Assembly (NCBI GenBank): GCA_947175645.1
Contig: CAMWNP010000011.1
Span: forward strand, 1-64,000
Reading direction: 5' to 3'
Length of the DNA stretch: 64,000 nt
Origin: an uncultured Porphyromonadaceae bacterium
GTDB taxonomy: Bacteria > Bacteroidota > Bacteroidia > Bacteroidales > Muribaculaceae
The notes under the pieces are model-generated. The model did not search any database, was not told the DNA's origin, and saw only the letters and a list, made by a program, of their open reading frames with translations. A program made the translations under genes and the position numbers. Positions 24,828-34,594 of this stretch are shown here, one piece after another (within the stretch, counting starts at the first letter, position 1; the number at the start of each line of letters is the position of its first letter).

Positions 24828-25733
24828 ATGGAAAATAAAGAAAGAGAATATACAGGCGCAATAATAAGTGGCTTTAAAATGCTTTTTGTAGTGCTGATTT
24901 TAATACCTCTGTTGGCTGTAGCGGCCTATATGTTCTGTCCCTTGAATATTGCCATAGGGATATCGGTTGTCTTGTTCATATTGTTCATTCTGGGGGTATC
25001 GGGCTATTTCATTCAGGAACCTAATGAAGCGCGTGTTCTGTTGTTCTTCGGTCGATATCAAGGCACATGCCGTAGAACAGGATACTTCTGGGTGAATCCG
25101 TTGATGACTGTTCGCAAAATTTCCCTAAGGTTGCGTAACCTTGATATTCAGCCCATTAAGGTGAATGATAAGGTTGGTAACCCGGTACTGATCGGTATGG
25201 TTCTTGTCTGGAAAGTAAAGGACACATACCGTGCATCGTTCGATGTTGACGCACAGTCGTTAGGTTCAGTCAACTCCAACGTACTGAACAATTTCGTCAG
25301 AATACAGAGTGATGCAGCGCTACGTGAAGTAACAGGAAAATTCGCATACGACAGCGATGGAAAAGAGCATGAGATGACACTTCGCGGCGGCGGTGATGAA
25401 ATCAACCACATGCTTGAAACAAAAATCAACGAACGACTGGCCATGGCCGGTATAGAGGTGGAGGAAGCACGCATCAACTACCTTGCCTATGCACCGGAAA
25501 TCGCTGCGGTCATGCTCCGCCGTCAGCAGGCTTCAGCCATCATCTCGGCACGTGAAAAAATTGTGGAAGGTGCGGTGTCAATGGTGAAATTAGCCATTGA
25601 AGGACTTGAAGGAGAAGGAATAGTTAAACTCAACGATGAACGCAAAGCATCGCTCGTCAGCAACCTCCTTGTTGTTCTATGTGCCGACGAACCTGCTCAG
25701 CCTGTAATTTCTACTGCTTCCGTACAGGAGTGA
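24828..25733 (+). CDS. SPFH/Band-7 domain membrane protein
   Basis: 301 residues. Two membrane helices (about 17-40 and 45-65) are followed by an SPFH/Band-7 domain (about 70-280): EPNEARVLLFFGRYQGTCR, NPLMTVRKISLRLRNLD and INERLAMAGIEVEEARINYL. The domain scaffolds membrane microdomains in many bacteria; here the precise role is not predictable. It is monocistronic with its own promoter, and a perfect R-type hairpin (25801-25840) lies about 70 nt after the stop. Confidence 0.9.
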   Translation: MENKEREYTGAIISGFKMLFVVLILIPLLAVAAYMFCPLNIAIGISVVLFILFILGVSGYFIQEPNEARVLLFFGRYQGTCRRTGYFWVNPLMTVRKISLRLRNLDIQPIKVNDKVGNPVLIGMVLVWKVKDTYRASFDVDAQSLGSVNSNVLNNFVRIQSDAALREVTGKFAYDSDGKEHEMTLRGGGDEINHMLETKINERLAMAGIEVEEARINYLAYAPEIAAVMLRRQQASAIISAREKIVEGAVSMVKLAIEGLEGEGIVKLNDERKASLVSNLLVVLCADEPAQPVISTASVQE

Positions 25734-25800
25734 ATGTCTGACCGATAAATTTACATCGGATTCATAACATATAGTAAAGTTACTCTTATCACGAAATCGG

Positions 25801-25840
25801 AGAGGGTGTGTCAAAACGAAAATTATGACACACCCTCTTT
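25801..25840. terminator. Solo R-type hairpin between convergent genes
   Basis: AGAGGGTGTGTCA-AAACGAAAATTA-TGACACACCCTCT, then TTTTATTAT: a 13-bp perfect stem. It matches the hairpin that opens elements R2 and R4 but has no element body after it. Positioned between the SPFH gene (plus) and the HTH regulator (minus), it can terminate transcription from both sides. Confidence 0.85.
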
Positions 25841-25851
25841 TATTATATTTC

Positions 25852-26010
25852 ATGTATGGGACATATTCAAAAGAACTCCGAAGACTACCCGGCATATTAC
25901 ATTTTGTCGGACTACTTACAGTAGGAATTCTATTATTGACCGTGACATTAATGACTCCGATCATAATACAGCATTTCAAAAGATCCGCTATTCGAGGTGG
26001 AGGTTGTTGA
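25852..26010 (+). CDS. Possible small single-pass membrane protein
   Basis: A 52-codon frame starting just after the hairpin: a basic N-terminus (MYGTYSKELRRLPGILHF), a hydrophobic stretch (VGLLTVGILLLTVTLMTPI) and a basic tail. The hydrophobic pattern is protein-like and the frame is not a simple complement of a gene for most of its length; it overlaps the regulator 3-prime end only in its last 23 bp. No TAnnTTTG precedes it and the hairpin would block read-through, so it may be untranscribed. Confidence 0.28.
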   Translation: MYGTYSKELRRLPGILHFVGLLTVGILLLTVTLMTPIIIQHFKRSAIRGGGC

Positions 26011-26944
26011 TGTCGACCATTTTGTTGACTATGGCGTAGATGGCCAGGCCCACGGGAGAGTGGATGCCGAGTTTTGTGGCTATGTTACGGCGGTGCGTGG
26101 TCACGGTGTTGATTGAAACACAAAGGGTGTCGGCAATTTCCTTGTTTGACATGCCGCGGGCTACGCATCCAACAATTTCTTTCTCACGTGGTGACAATGA
26201 ATCGGATTCATTAGGGTGGGAGTTGTCACCGGAGTCGTTGTTGTATTGAATGACTGTTTCGGCGATATGCTCCACTTTTTCCACCACAGGCACGAATATT
26301 CGGTCCTCAACCAGGCAGTGTGATTTGAGATCCTGCTCACAGTTGATGATGTCAAACAGGGTGGCGTTCAGTCTGTCGCTTGACTGTTGTGGATAATATC
26401 GTATGATGATATCCTTAAGTTCCTTAAGTCTTGTTTCAATGTGGTGATGTTTGCCTGCGAATATCTTGATGTTATAGTCCGGATTTTTCTCACCACGCAG
26501 GAGCGATTCAACGTATGTGAACACCCGTGAGTTTTCATATTCCATGTGGTTGCGGACTTCGGTTACATACTCATCAAAGAACTTCAGGATCAGCATCGCA
26601 ACCTGATCACGTCCCGAGCAATCGATAGATTCTATGATTTCACGCCGGATGTGTGGAAGATTAAAGTCAAGGAAATATGAGTGGGCACGTTTCAGATAAT
26701 CTATCAGTGAGGCTACATCCACTTTCTCAAGCGAATAAGGTTTTCCGGAAATGAAATTGGCCACGGCAATGAAAGTATCGGTGTCTGTGTTTGTTTCGGC
26801 ACAGATCTCCTCAACGGACTTATCACCAAAACCAAGGGATATGCCAAAGCGTGTCATAACCATCAGTATCAGATGGTTATCACTTATGATATCTCTCATT
26901 CTGTTTTTTGCCGAGTAAGGCCTGGATGTTTCCTTCTGTTCCAT
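25988..26944 (-). CDS. Regulator joining a RIC/hemerythrin-like domain to a LuxR-type HTH
   Basis: 318 residues. Residues 15-75 resemble the ScdA_N/DUF542 domain of RIC (YtfE/ScdA) proteins (RFGISLGFGDKSVEEICAE), but the usual Cys-Cys pair is replaced by LGFG. Residues 80-230 look like a diiron hemerythrin-type four-helix bundle with candidate ligands His88 or His98, His133/Glu137 (HMEYE), His167/Glu170 (HHHIE) and His209/Glu213 (HCLVED). Residues 250-295 are a LuxR/GerE HTH (LSPREKEIVGCVARGMSNKE). This suggests a transcription factor sensing iron, oxygen or nitric oxide through a diiron site (inference). It has its own promoter 20 nt upstream. Confidence 0.86.
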   Translation of the reverse strand: MEQKETSRPYSAKNRMRDIISDNHLILMVMTRFGISLGFGDKSVEEICAETNTDTDTFIAVANFISGKPYSLEKVDVASLIDYLKRAHSYFLDFNLPHIRREIIESIDCSGRDQVAMLILKFFDEYVTEVRNHMEYENSRVFTYVESLLRGEKNPDYNIKIFAGKHHHIETRLKELKDIIIRYYPQQSSDRLNATLFDIINCEQDLKSHCLVEDRIFVPVVEKVEHIAETVIQYNNDSGDNSHPNESDSLSPREKEIVGCVARGMSNKEIADTLCVSINTVTTHRRNIATKLGIHSPVGLAIYAIVNKMVDINNLHLE

Positions 26945-26963
26945 CGTCCCTCTTTTTTCAGCG

Positions 26964-26971
26964 CAAAATTA
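26964..26971 (-). promoter_or_regulatory. -7 element TAATTTTG for the RIC-LuxR regulator
   Basis: The plus strand reads CAAAATTA, 19 nt upstream of the regulator ATG and downstream of the queA stop, so the regulator is not dependent on the queA operon. Confidence 0.65.
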
Positions 26972-27007
26972 CATATAATAAAAATGTGGAGCAATACCCA
27001 TTAATGG

Positions 27008-28228
27008 TTATTTGTCAAGGAAAAGTGATGCGTCGCCATAACTCAGAAAGCGGAAATCATGGCTCAGAGCATACTCATAAATCGGTAACCACTCCCCTCC
27101 AACGAATGCTGACACAAGAAGCAGAAGAGTTGAACGTGGCTGGTGGAAATTGGTGATCATACCGCGGACAATCCTGTAGCGGTAGCCCGGAGCAATTATT
27201 ATGCGGGTCTGGGCTATAAGTGTCTGTTTCCCTTCGGAGTCAAGATAATCAAGAATCTTTTGCAACGCTTCTTTCGGGTCAAGGTCCGGATGAGTTTCAT
27301 CATAAGGATACCACTGTGGAAGCGTTCCGTCAAATTTTCCGCTGCTGATCATGCAGCCTATGTGATAAAGTGATTCCAGTGTGCGGACCGATGTGGTACC
27401 TACTGCTATCACCCGGCGGTCTGTGGAGGCAATTTCGGCGATGAGTGAGCGTGGAACGGCAATGAATTCACTATGCATTTCATGTTCTCCAATAGTGTCG
27501 CTCTTCACCGGTTTGAAAGTGCCGGCACCTACATGAAGAGTCAGTTCACGTCGGGGTATGCCGCGTTCGGAAATCTTCTCTAACAGACTGTCGGTGAAAT
27601 GCAGTCCGGCTGTAGGTGCAGCCACTGAGCCGTCGATGTGGGAGTAAACTGTTTGATAGTCAACGGAGTCTGTTTCCTCGGTGTCACGGTTGAGATATGG
27701 CGGAATAGGAATCACACCCGCTTCTTTGATGATATCGGCAAAGGAAACCGCATCATTGTTCCATGAGAACCTTACAAGTGACGTGGCTCCATCGTTGCGC
27801 TGACGTTCCGCAGTCAGAGTAACATCTGCTCCGTTGATTCTCATAGGCATCTGAAGGGGCCCCTGTTTCCATTTCTTCGAGTTACCCACAATACATGTCC
27901 ATGAACATTCCGAATCTGATGCGAAATTTGATGCATAGTCGGCGGGCGACACCGGCTCCAGACAGAAAACCTCAATCAGCGCTCCGGCTTCAGTGCCACC
28001 TTTGTGAAACCGCAGGCGTGCGTTGATCACGCGGGTGTTGTTGTAGATCAACATTGAATCCTGCGGAAGTAGGTCCGGCAACGATGTAAATACTGATTCC
28101 GTCAGGGCACCGTCAGCAGTGCGGACCAGTAGTTTGCAATGGTCACGTTCGGCGAGCGGGTGAGTGGCTATGCGGTTGTCAGGGAGAGGAAAGTCAAACA
28201 GGTTTATGTCAATATCCTTGGGGTTCAT
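27008..28228 (-). CDS. queA: S-adenosylmethionine:tRNA ribosyltransferase-isomerase
   Basis: Adds the epoxycyclopentane group from SAM to preQ1-modified tRNA in queuosine synthesis. The 406 residues carry family segments FDFPLPDNRIATHPLAERD, LIYNNTRVINARLRF, VAAPTAGLHFT and ITNFHQPRSTLLLLVSAF. It is the last gene of the leftward run, overlapping the xpt stop by 1 nt. It is slightly longer than the E. coli protein (356 residues), with an insert around the CSWTCIVGNSKKW segment, common in Bacteroidetes. No other queuosine gene is in the window. Confidence 0.96.
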   Translation of the reverse strand: MNPKDIDINLFDFPLPDNRIATHPLAERDHCKLLVRTADGALTESVFTSLPDLLPQDSMLIYNNTRVINARLRFHKGGTEAGALIEVFCLEPVSPADYASNFASDSECSWTCIVGNSKKWKQGPLQMPMRINGADVTLTAERQRNDGATSLVRFSWNNDAVSFADIIKEAGVIPIPPYLNRDTEETDSVDYQTVYSHIDGSVAAPTAGLHFTDSLLEKISERGIPRRELTLHVGAGTFKPVKSDTIGEHEMHSEFIAVPRSLIAEIASTDRRVIAVGTTSVRTLESLYHIGCMISSGKFDGTLPQWYPYDETHPDLDPKEALQKILDYLDSEGKQTLIAQTRIIIAPGYRYRIVRGMITNFHQPRSTLLLLVSAFVGGEWLPIYEYALSHDFRFLSYGDASLFLDK

Positions 28229-28797
28229 CAGTTTCGGAATATAATTTCGTTATTATCGAGAGAATCGATGATGGCGAGCGAGATTACGTCGAAGCCCTCT
28301 GCACGCAGGGCGTCGCCACCACCCTGGAATCCTTTCTCTATTACAAAACCCATCGCTTCTATTGTTGAGCCGCTTTGGGCGCAAAGGTCAATCACACCGC
28401 GTGCCGCATTTCCATAGGCAAGGAAGTCATCAATGAATACAACATGGTCTTTATCAGTGAGAAAATCCTGGGAGATGCTGACCGTGTATACTCTGTCCTT
28501 GGTGAAGGAATAGACATCGCGGACAAGCATGTTCTCCATTGTCTTGGGAATTTTTTTCTTTACGAAAACCACCGGTAACTGCATCACATAGCCGAGCATT
28601 ACCGCGGGAGCGATACCGCTGGCTTCGATGGTTACTATCTTGTTGATTGGTTTGTCGGCCAGTCTTGTTGCGAAATTCCTGGCAATCTCCATCATCAGGT
28701 TGGGATCAAGTTGGTGGTTGAGGAATGAGTCCACTTTCAGGATACCGTCATCAAGGGCTTTCCCGTCCTGGAGTATCCGCTGTTTAAGTTTTTCCAT
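28228..28797 (-). CDS. xpt: Xanthine phosphoribosyltransferase
   Basis: Purine salvage: xanthine + PRPP to XMP. The 189 residues have the PRPP-binding loop [16 protein letters not shown] and the Xpt-type N-terminus [20 protein letters not shown]. The [17 protein letters not shown] segment is typical. Start and stop overlap the neighbours by 1 nt on each side (murF/alr upstream, queA downstream), so translation is coupled. No purine riboswitch is visible, as expected for an internal operon gene. Confidence 0.95.
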   Translation of the reverse strand: MEKLKQRILQDGKALDDGILKVDSFLNHQLDPNLMMEIARNFATRLADKPINKIVTIEASGIAPAVMLGYVMQLPVVFVKKKIPKTMENMLVRDVYSFTKDRVYTVSISQDFLTDKDHVVFIDDFLAYGNAARGVIDLCAQSGSTIEAMGFVIEKGFQGGGDALRAEGFDVISLAIIDSLDNNEIIFRN

Positions 28798-31181
28798 TAT
28801 TCTCTGTAATATTGGCGTTTAACACGTGGTGATATGGAAACGAGTATCTCGTAGGGGATTGTGTCAAGTCGGTTTGACAGGTTGGTGACAGGGTTGAGAC
28901 TTCCGAAAATTTCCACTTTGCTACCTACGGCCATGAGTGGCTCACGGAGTCCGGAGATGTCAATCATGCAAAGGTCCATGCAGATGTTACCAACCGTGGG
29001 GCATGGAACACCTTCAACGTAGAACAATGCCCGTCCGCATCCCAGATGACGGTCGATACCGTCGGCATATCCTATGGGGAGTGTCGCAATTACGGTGGGA
29101 CGCTCTATAACGCCCTTGCGTCCGTAGCCTACGGTGTCACCGCCGTTTAGAGCGCGTACGGAACTGATGCGTGTGTATAGACTGGAAACAGGTTTGAGCG
29201 CACCGCAAGCCATGGATTGCGAAGGTTCTATGCCATACAGACCAATCCCCAGACGGACCATGTCGTACTGATAACGGGGGAAACGCATCATTCCGGCTGT
29301 GTTGAGGATGTGACGACGAACTTTATAGGGTAGGCGTCCGGCAATGAAACTGCTCATTTTTTCAAATTGTCTCAATTGATAGAGCGTGTAGTCATCCTGA
29401 TCCATGCAGTCAGCCGTAGCCAGATGTGAAAAAATACTCGCCACTTTGAACTGAGGCATAGCGTTGAGCCTTTCCACAAGACCTTCCAACTGATCTTCAG
29501 TAAATCCGAAGCGGTGCATTCCGGTGTCAAGTTTTATATGAATTGGGTAGGCGTATGTCTCCGGAGGAAGATGGCTTGCAAGAAGAGATAGTTCAGGAAT
29601 GTCGAAAACCGTGGGTTCAAGTGATTTGTCGAAAATCTCCCGATAGTTGCTGCTTATAGGGTTAAGGATTATTACCGGAGTGGTTATGCCGGCATTTCGC
29701 AGGGTTATACCTTCTTCAGCCACCGCTACAGCCAGATAATCGGCTTTCCCCTGGAGGGCGGATGCCACCTCTACTGCACCTGCTCCGTAAGCGTCGGCTT
29801 TGACCATAGCGCACAATGCGGTGTCAGGGCGGACAAGCGAGCGGTAGTAATTGAAATTGTGTGTCAGATTGTCAAGATTAACCTCCATATAGGAATCATG
29901 ACGCGTAAATTCCAGTGAGTCCTTGATTTTTACAAATTCCTGATTCCCGCCTCCCTTTATCAATATGGCTGAATCACTGAAATCTCCAAGAGAGAACTTT
30001 CGGTTGAACGACTCTACATCAGGCATATACTCGCGCACGAGTGAAGGTGAGAATACGGAGTCATATTCCTTCAACTCCTCACCAATGAATATCACACCTT
30101 TGGCCCGACGTGCAAGCAGAAGGTCGTTAAGCGCCTTATAGGAGCCCTTCGGATTCATGTTTTCAATTTGCAGCGGCCCGGTGACAAGCATTATGGGGCG
30201 CGTTTCGGAACATCGGCGCGACACAATGTCTATTGCTGTTTCCACCCCCTCGAGAGTATTGGAATAATGGTCGTACGCGATGATGGTGTTATCCATTCCC
30301 TCGTTGATGTCAATACGGGTGTTCACTTCACGGAGATGCCCTGTTCGTTCCACTGCAATCTCCGGGTCATATCCCAATTCAATCATTGTCTGGGCTACCA
30401 TATATTCCATGGTCGCATCCTTCACGGGAATTAATCTTGTTTTTGGAGCAACCTCACGAAGTACTTTTTCTATTATCTGACTGCTGCGGTTTAACCCACC
30501 CGGATAAATGACAACTGGACACTCTGTGAATAGCAACGCTTTCTCGCGTGCTTTCTGTTCCATACTGTCAAAGCCGAGTCCGTGTTCATCAGTCAGACAT
30601 GTGAACACACCTATTGTGGGACGGATAATTCTCTGCAGGGTGTACATTTCTCCCGGACGAGATATTCCCGCCTCGAAAATTCCTAAAGTAGTGTCGTCAG
30701 TGAGCCTCCACACTGCCAGTGGCACCCCTATCTGGGAGTTCCAACTGCGTGGTGATTTAACAATTATGTTTTCCGGTGCAGTGGCCTGAGCCAGCATTTC
30801 CTTGAACACGGTCTTACCACGGCTGCCGGTGACTCCTACCACCGGACAATTTACACCGCTGCGGATAAAGGCAGCCGAACTGTGAAGCAGTCCCAGAGTG
30901 TCGCCATGACGGGGCACGATAAGATTGACATCGTCATGCAGAAGCAGTTGGTCTGTGGCATTGAAGTTAACCACAAAGTTACGGACACCGCGCTGATATA
31001 GATCTGTGAGATAACGGCTACCGTCGTTAGTGTCGGTTTTTAACGCGAAAAAAATCGATTTAGCCGGGAACAGCAGTGAGCGGCTGTCAGTAAGAGGGAT
31101 ACTTACTTCTTCCGTATGTGGCGCACCTCCTGAGAAAGCAGCCCCTAAGTCATCGGCGAGGTCTTTGCTGTTATAGGTCAT
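28797..31181 (-). CDS. Fused MurF (UDP-MurNAc-tripeptide:D-Ala-D-Ala ligase) and alanine racemase
   Basis: 794 residues carrying two cell-wall enzymes. The N-terminal half (1-430) is Mur ligase: ATP loop [16 protein letters not shown] (119-124) and the central [15 protein letters not shown]. The C-terminal half (about 428-794) is a PLP alanine racemase: Lys461 in [15 protein letters not shown] is the Schiff-base lysine, and the C-domain has VGYGRKG and [10 protein letters not shown] with the catalytic Tyr region. The fusion is characteristic of Bacteroidetes. It makes D-Ala and uses the D-Ala-D-Ala product line in one protein. It overlaps the GSCFA gene by 4 nt and xpt by 1 nt. Confidence 0.96.
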   Translation of the reverse strand: MTYNSKDLADDLGAAFSGGAPHTEEVSIPLTDSRSLLFPAKSIFFALKTDTNDGSRYLTDLYQRGVRNFVVNFNATDQLLLHDDVNLIVPRHGDTLGLLHSSAAFIRSGVNCPVVGVTGSRGKTVFKEMLAQATAPENIIVKSPRSWNSQIGVPLAVWRLTDDTTLGIFEAGISRPGEMYTLQRIIRPTIGVFTCLTDEHGLGFDSMEQKAREKALLFTECPVVIYPGGLNRSSQIIEKVLREVAPKTRLIPVKDATMEYMVAQTMIELGYDPEIAVERTGHLREVNTRIDINEGMDNTIIAYDHYSNTLEGVETAIDIVSRRCSETRPIMLVTGPLQIENMNPKGSYKALNDLLLARRAKGVIFIGEELKEYDSVFSPSLVREYMPDVESFNRKFSLGDFSDSAILIKGGGNQEFVKIKDSLEFTRHDSYMEVNLDNLTHNFNYYRSLVRPDTALCAMVKADAYGAGAVEVASALQGKADYLAVAVAEEGITLRNAGITTPVIILNPISSNYREIFDKSLEPTVFDIPELSLLASHLPPETYAYPIHIKLDTGMHRFGFTEDQLEGLVERLNAMPQFKVASIFSHLATADCMDQDDYTLYQLRQFEKMSSFIAGRLPYKVRRHILNTAGMMRFPRYQYDMVRLGIGLYGIEPSQSMACGALKPVSSLYTRISSVRALNGGDTVGYGRKGVIERPTVIATLPIGYADGIDRHLGCGRALFYVEGVPCPTVGNICMDLCMIDISGLREPLMAVGSKVEIFGSLNPVTNLSNRLDTIPYEILVSISPRVKRQYYRE

Positions 31182-32014
31182 AGGAGTCGACGGTGTTGTG
31201 AATGGATGTATTGTTTACGGTTTTTGGCCACGAATATTTCAGTCGGTTTACTGAAATAGCGGCTTTTGAAAATTTCATAGATGTATTCTACTGCGGTTTC
31301 CGACGGATGTTTCATGTCAGCGGCATAGAAGCGGTAGTCACGGAGGTCATCCATCATTATCTCGAACGCGGGAAAATATTCCGCACCGTAGTTGACCAGT
31401 GTATCAACAGCCAGTTGTAATGTTGATTTGCTGACGCAGTTACCGTGTAGACCGTCAGCCAGATGTCGTATGGGACTGATGGTAAAAATCACTCTCCGTC
31501 CTGTGGATATGACAGGTTTCCAGAGGTTTACGATTTCATCAGGTGTAAGACGGCGTCGAGTGAAGAATGATGCCGGGAGTTTGTGGCAGTTACCCACGGT
31601 AACACCTGTTTCGTTGAGGTCAAACACCCATGCCGTACCGAAAGTGACTATCAGTATATCAGCCTTTTCAAGAGAATCTGACAAGGCGTCCATAAGCGTA
31701 TTGGCACGTGTCAGTAGACCATCGATATCGGTTCCCTGCATATTGTTGGGAAAGTCAAGGAGGTGAAATGTGCCATCATCGTCCGTGATGAGATCTTTTT
31801 CAGTGTACGGGCGTCTGCGGGCTGACCGTTCTATCATCCCGGCAATTGAAGCGGGGTTATACAGGACACCGGTTGGATTTACATTGACATTGAATCCGTC
31901 AATGGCAAGTTGCGTTCCTATGTTGGGAGTGAAGCAACTTCCCATCATCAGAATATGGGATTGCGGTTCAATGGGAATACAGCGGGCTGTTTCTATTTCA
32001 GTTCTGAACTTCAT
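31178..32014 (-). CDS. GSCFA-domain protein
   Basis: 278 residues from the ATG at 32014. It contains the family-defining text LMMGSCFTPNIGTQL at about 22-36 and the downstream ILIVTFGTAWVFDL and VIFTISPIRHLADGLHGN segments. The family is GDSL/SGNH-hydrolase-like: the Ser of GSCF and the late His in SPIRHL-type motifs could be catalytic (inference). The upstream in-frame starts would overlap the PorE-like gene; the chosen ATG lies 4 nt after that gene. Substrate unknown; a cell-envelope role is suggested by the neighbours. Confidence 0.9.
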   Translation of the reverse strand: MKFRTEIETARCIPIEPQSHILMMGSCFTPNIGTQLAIDGFNVNVNPTGVLYNPASIAGMIERSARRRPYTEKDLITDDDGTFHLLDFPNNMQGTDIDGLLTRANTLMDALSDSLEKADILIVTFGTAWVFDLNETGVTVGNCHKLPASFFTRRRLTPDEIVNLWKPVISTGRRVIFTISPIRHLADGLHGNCVSKSTLQLAVDTLVNYGAEYFPAFEIMMDDLRDYRFYAADMKHPSETAVEYIYEIFKSRYFSKPTEIFVAKNRKQYIHSQHRRLL

Positions 32015-32018
32015 CAGG

Positions 32019-33992
32019 TCAGTACATCTGATAGTTTGTCGATAGTACCTGGAATTCGGTGCGGCGATTGATCTGGTCAGCCGCATCGCGGTCAGCGGGT
32101 GAGAGGGTTTCGATATATTCAGGCGTGAGTTCCGTGCCCTCGGTGAACTGTGGATATTCTCGGGCAAGTTTCTTGGTGATGGTTTTGGGGCGGGCTTTTC
32201 CGTAACCCTGTGCCTGCAGTCGGTCCGGAGCCACACCGGACTTAATCAGGTAGTCAATGACAGACTGGGCACGACGCTGAGAAAGGTTTATATTGTATTT
32301 CTCGCTCCCGTGACGGTCAGTGTGCGACGCCATCTCAATGGTAATGTGTGGATTATCTCGCATCACCTGAACCATCTCGTCAAGTGCGGTTTTCGATTCC
32401 GGACGGAGGGTCGCCTTATCGTAGTCGTAGAAGATATTGTCTATTACAACAGGCTTGTTTATGGAGGCAAGAATAAAGTCGACGTTATATTCGGCATCCT
32501 CTTCAGCGTTATCCGCAGTAAACTCTTGCTTGGCGTTGAGATAGCCCTTTGCACCGGCAAGCATTACGTATGTGACCCCTCTGTTCAAAGGGAAGCGGAA
32601 TGAACCGTCATCGCGTGCCACCTCTTTCTGGTTGCTTCCGTCGTTACCGACAATACGGATTACGGCACCGGGTACCGGTTCTTCATCTTTGTCAAGAACC
32701 CAGCCGGATATCATGATTTTCAGATCAGGGAGTTCAAAGGAGAAAATATGGTCGTAACCTCGTCCGTCTCCTCGGTTTGAAGAGAAAAATCCGCTTTCAC
32801 CCTCACCGAATGTTATGCCGAAATCATCTCCTGAGGAGTTTACAGGCTGTCCCATGTTCTCCACTTTCCATCCTCCTGACTTGGTGAGGGTGGCTTTGAA
32901 AAGGTCAAGCCCTCCGAAGCCCGGGTGACCGTTAGAAGCGAAATAAAGTATGGAATCGGTGCGCATATAGGGAAACATCTCATCACCGTCAGTGTTGATG
33001 AATCCACCGAGGTTTTCAAGTGAGCCCGCACGTTCCTTAAGGTTTATGCGCCATATATCCTTGCCACCGGATCCGCCCGGCATGTCGGAGCAGAAGTATA
33101 GCCAGTTGCCGTCAGGCGACACCGCCGGGTGTCCGTAACTTGACAGGGTATCGGCGGTAATCTCAAATTTCACAGGAGCGCTCCATTTGGCATCGGAGCG
33201 TTGTGAGGTGTAAATTTCTGTGGTGGTGTTGGAGTTGAGTTCACGGCGTGCCTTTGTAAGATACATGGTATTGCCGTCAGGAGTGAAGGAGATGATACCC
33301 TCGTCAAGTTCTGTGTTCAGTTCCCCCTCCGCCGGCTCAGGGCGTTGCCACTGCCCCTGCTCATTTTTTTTAGCGACCCAGATGTCACCCTTTTTCATTC
33401 CGGTGATTTCACTGTGTTTGCTGCCGGTGGCCTTTTCATTGGTTGTCGTGAAGTAAAGCCGGTCAAGCGAACGGTCAAGATACATGGGTGAGAAGTCTGC
33501 CCTTCTGGAGTTGAAAAGTTTTGACTGTTTGACAACATATCGGGTGGGTGAACCTTTGGCCGCCATGGCCGATTTGCAACCTATGATACCTGTTTCGGCA
33601 AAATTGTTCCCGGGAACTTTGGCCAGATATTCCTCGTAGGCTTTTATTGCCTGAGAATATTTTCCTTCCGCCTGGAGATTTTTTCCTAACAGCAGGACGG
33701 CAGTGGAGTCAGGATAGCCGTATCGGATTGCATTCTGGAAAGCGGCTGACGCCCGTGCGCTCTGGTTGAGACGGTCGTAGCATAATCCCATTTTGTAGGC
33801 TACTTCGCCACGTTGGGCGCGTTCCTCTTTCTTTGTCAGTTTATTGTAGATTTTGCGGTAGGTTTTCTGGGCGTCGAAATATTCGCCACGTTCATATTGC
33901 TCGTTTGCGGTAGCGAGTTTTGGACCTCCGCATGACGTCAGGGCAACCACTGTGAGGGTTGCTGTAATCAGGTTGAGAAAGAAACGTTTCAT
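32019..33992 (-). CDS. PorE-like lipoprotein: TPR, PD40 propeller, regulatory-like domain, OmpA
   Basis: 657 residues. Lipobox ALTSC (Cys21); TPR helices at about 25-150 (ANEQYERGEYFDAQKTYRKI); a PD40/WD40-like propeller at about 165-420 (FSPMYLDRSLDRLYFTT, AVSPDGNWLYFCSDMPGG); a carboxypeptidase-regulatory-like domain at about 430-510; and OmpA_C at about 530-650 (TIEMASHTDRHGSEKYN). This order and length match PorE of the type IX secretion system, a periplasmic lipoprotein tethering the machine to peptidoglycan. Assignment by architecture is plausible, but several such proteins occur per genome and not all serve T9SS. Confidence 0.85.
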   Translation of the reverse strand: MKRFFLNLITATLTVVALTSCGGPKLATANEQYERGEYFDAQKTYRKIYNKLTKKEERAQRGEVAYKMGLCYDRLNQSARASAAFQNAIRYGYPDSTAVLLLGKNLQAEGKYSQAIKAYEEYLAKVPGNNFAETGIIGCKSAMAAKGSPTRYVVKQSKLFNSRRADFSPMYLDRSLDRLYFTTTNEKATGSKHSEITGMKKGDIWVAKKNEQGQWQRPEPAEGELNTELDEGIISFTPDGNTMYLTKARRELNSNTTTEIYTSQRSDAKWSAPVKFEITADTLSSYGHPAVSPDGNWLYFCSDMPGGSGGKDIWRINLKERAGSLENLGGFINTDGDEMFPYMRTDSILYFASNGHPGFGGLDLFKATLTKSGGWKVENMGQPVNSSGDDFGITFGEGESGFFSSNRGDGRGYDHIFSFELPDLKIMISGWVLDKDEEPVPGAVIRIVGNDGSNQKEVARDDGSFRFPLNRGVTYVMLAGAKGYLNAKQEFTADNAEEDAEYNVDFILASINKPVVIDNIFYDYDKATLRPESKTALDEMVQVMRDNPHITIEMASHTDRHGSEKYNINLSQRRAQSVIDYLIKSGVAPDRLQAQGYGKARPKTITKKLAREYPQFTEGTELTPEYIETLSPADRDAADQINRRTEFQVLSTNYQMY

Positions 33993-34030
33993 GTCAGATT
34001 AACGCGGTGAAGTAGATAAATATTGTGTTG

Positions 34031-34594
34031 TCAGAAGCATACTCCTATTCTGAGAGTCGCCATCTGAAGGTCTTCGATGTGAACTGAAGTCTCGGAATCA
34101 TCAAAATCCTTACGTTGGATAAACGTGTAGGCAAGAATGAAGTGTGATGAGAATTTCCTGCTGTGGGCGAGGGTTACACCAACACCTATGGAGGTGTAGC
34201 CGCCCGTCTGGGTGTTGGCGTTCTCGATATTGTTCATCGATATGCCTCCCCTGAGGTCCATGAAGCAAAGTCGCGGACGGTTGCAGAACGATGTCTGCAT
34301 TATACCGTATATGGGGATGGAACGTGACGAGTTGCTCATCATGGAATGAATCTCACCTCCGATGCCGAGTACCCTGAACCAGTTGTTGCGATAGCCGAAG
34401 AATCCACCTATATTGATGCTGGTCATGGAATTGCCGGTCATGTCGATGGAACTGCCCAGGTCGGCGCCCCAAGCAAAATGAGTGCCGCTGTTCTGAGGTG
34501 TGGTCATCAAACGTGACTCACTTTTTTCAGCACCATATGATTGTGACACTGAAAGAAATATCACCGTTAGGAGGATAAGAAGGATCCGTTTCAT
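34031..34594 (-). CDS. Small outer-membrane beta-barrel protein in the prmA-porE-like operon
   Basis: 187 residues from the ATG at 34594, which overlaps the prmA stop codon in an ATGA arrangement. A signal peptide (MKRILLILLTVIFLSVSQSYG) is followed by glycine- and aromatic-rich strands (NIGGFFGYRNNWFRVLGIGG) and a final strand LRIGVCF. It looks like a small 8-stranded barrel. Being directly upstream of the PorE-like gene (38 nt) hints at an envelope role, but it is too short for PorP/SprF and lacks recognisable motifs. Confidence 0.8.
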   Translation of the reverse strand: MKRILLILLTVIFLSVSQSYGAEKSESRLMTTPQNSGTHFAWGADLGSSIDMTGNSMTSINIGGFFGYRNNWFRVLGIGGEIHSMMSNSSRSIPIYGIMQTSFCNRPRLCFMDLRGGISMNNIENANTQTGGYTSIGVGVTLAHSRKFSSHFILAYTFIQRKDFDDSETSVHIEDLQMATLRIGVCF

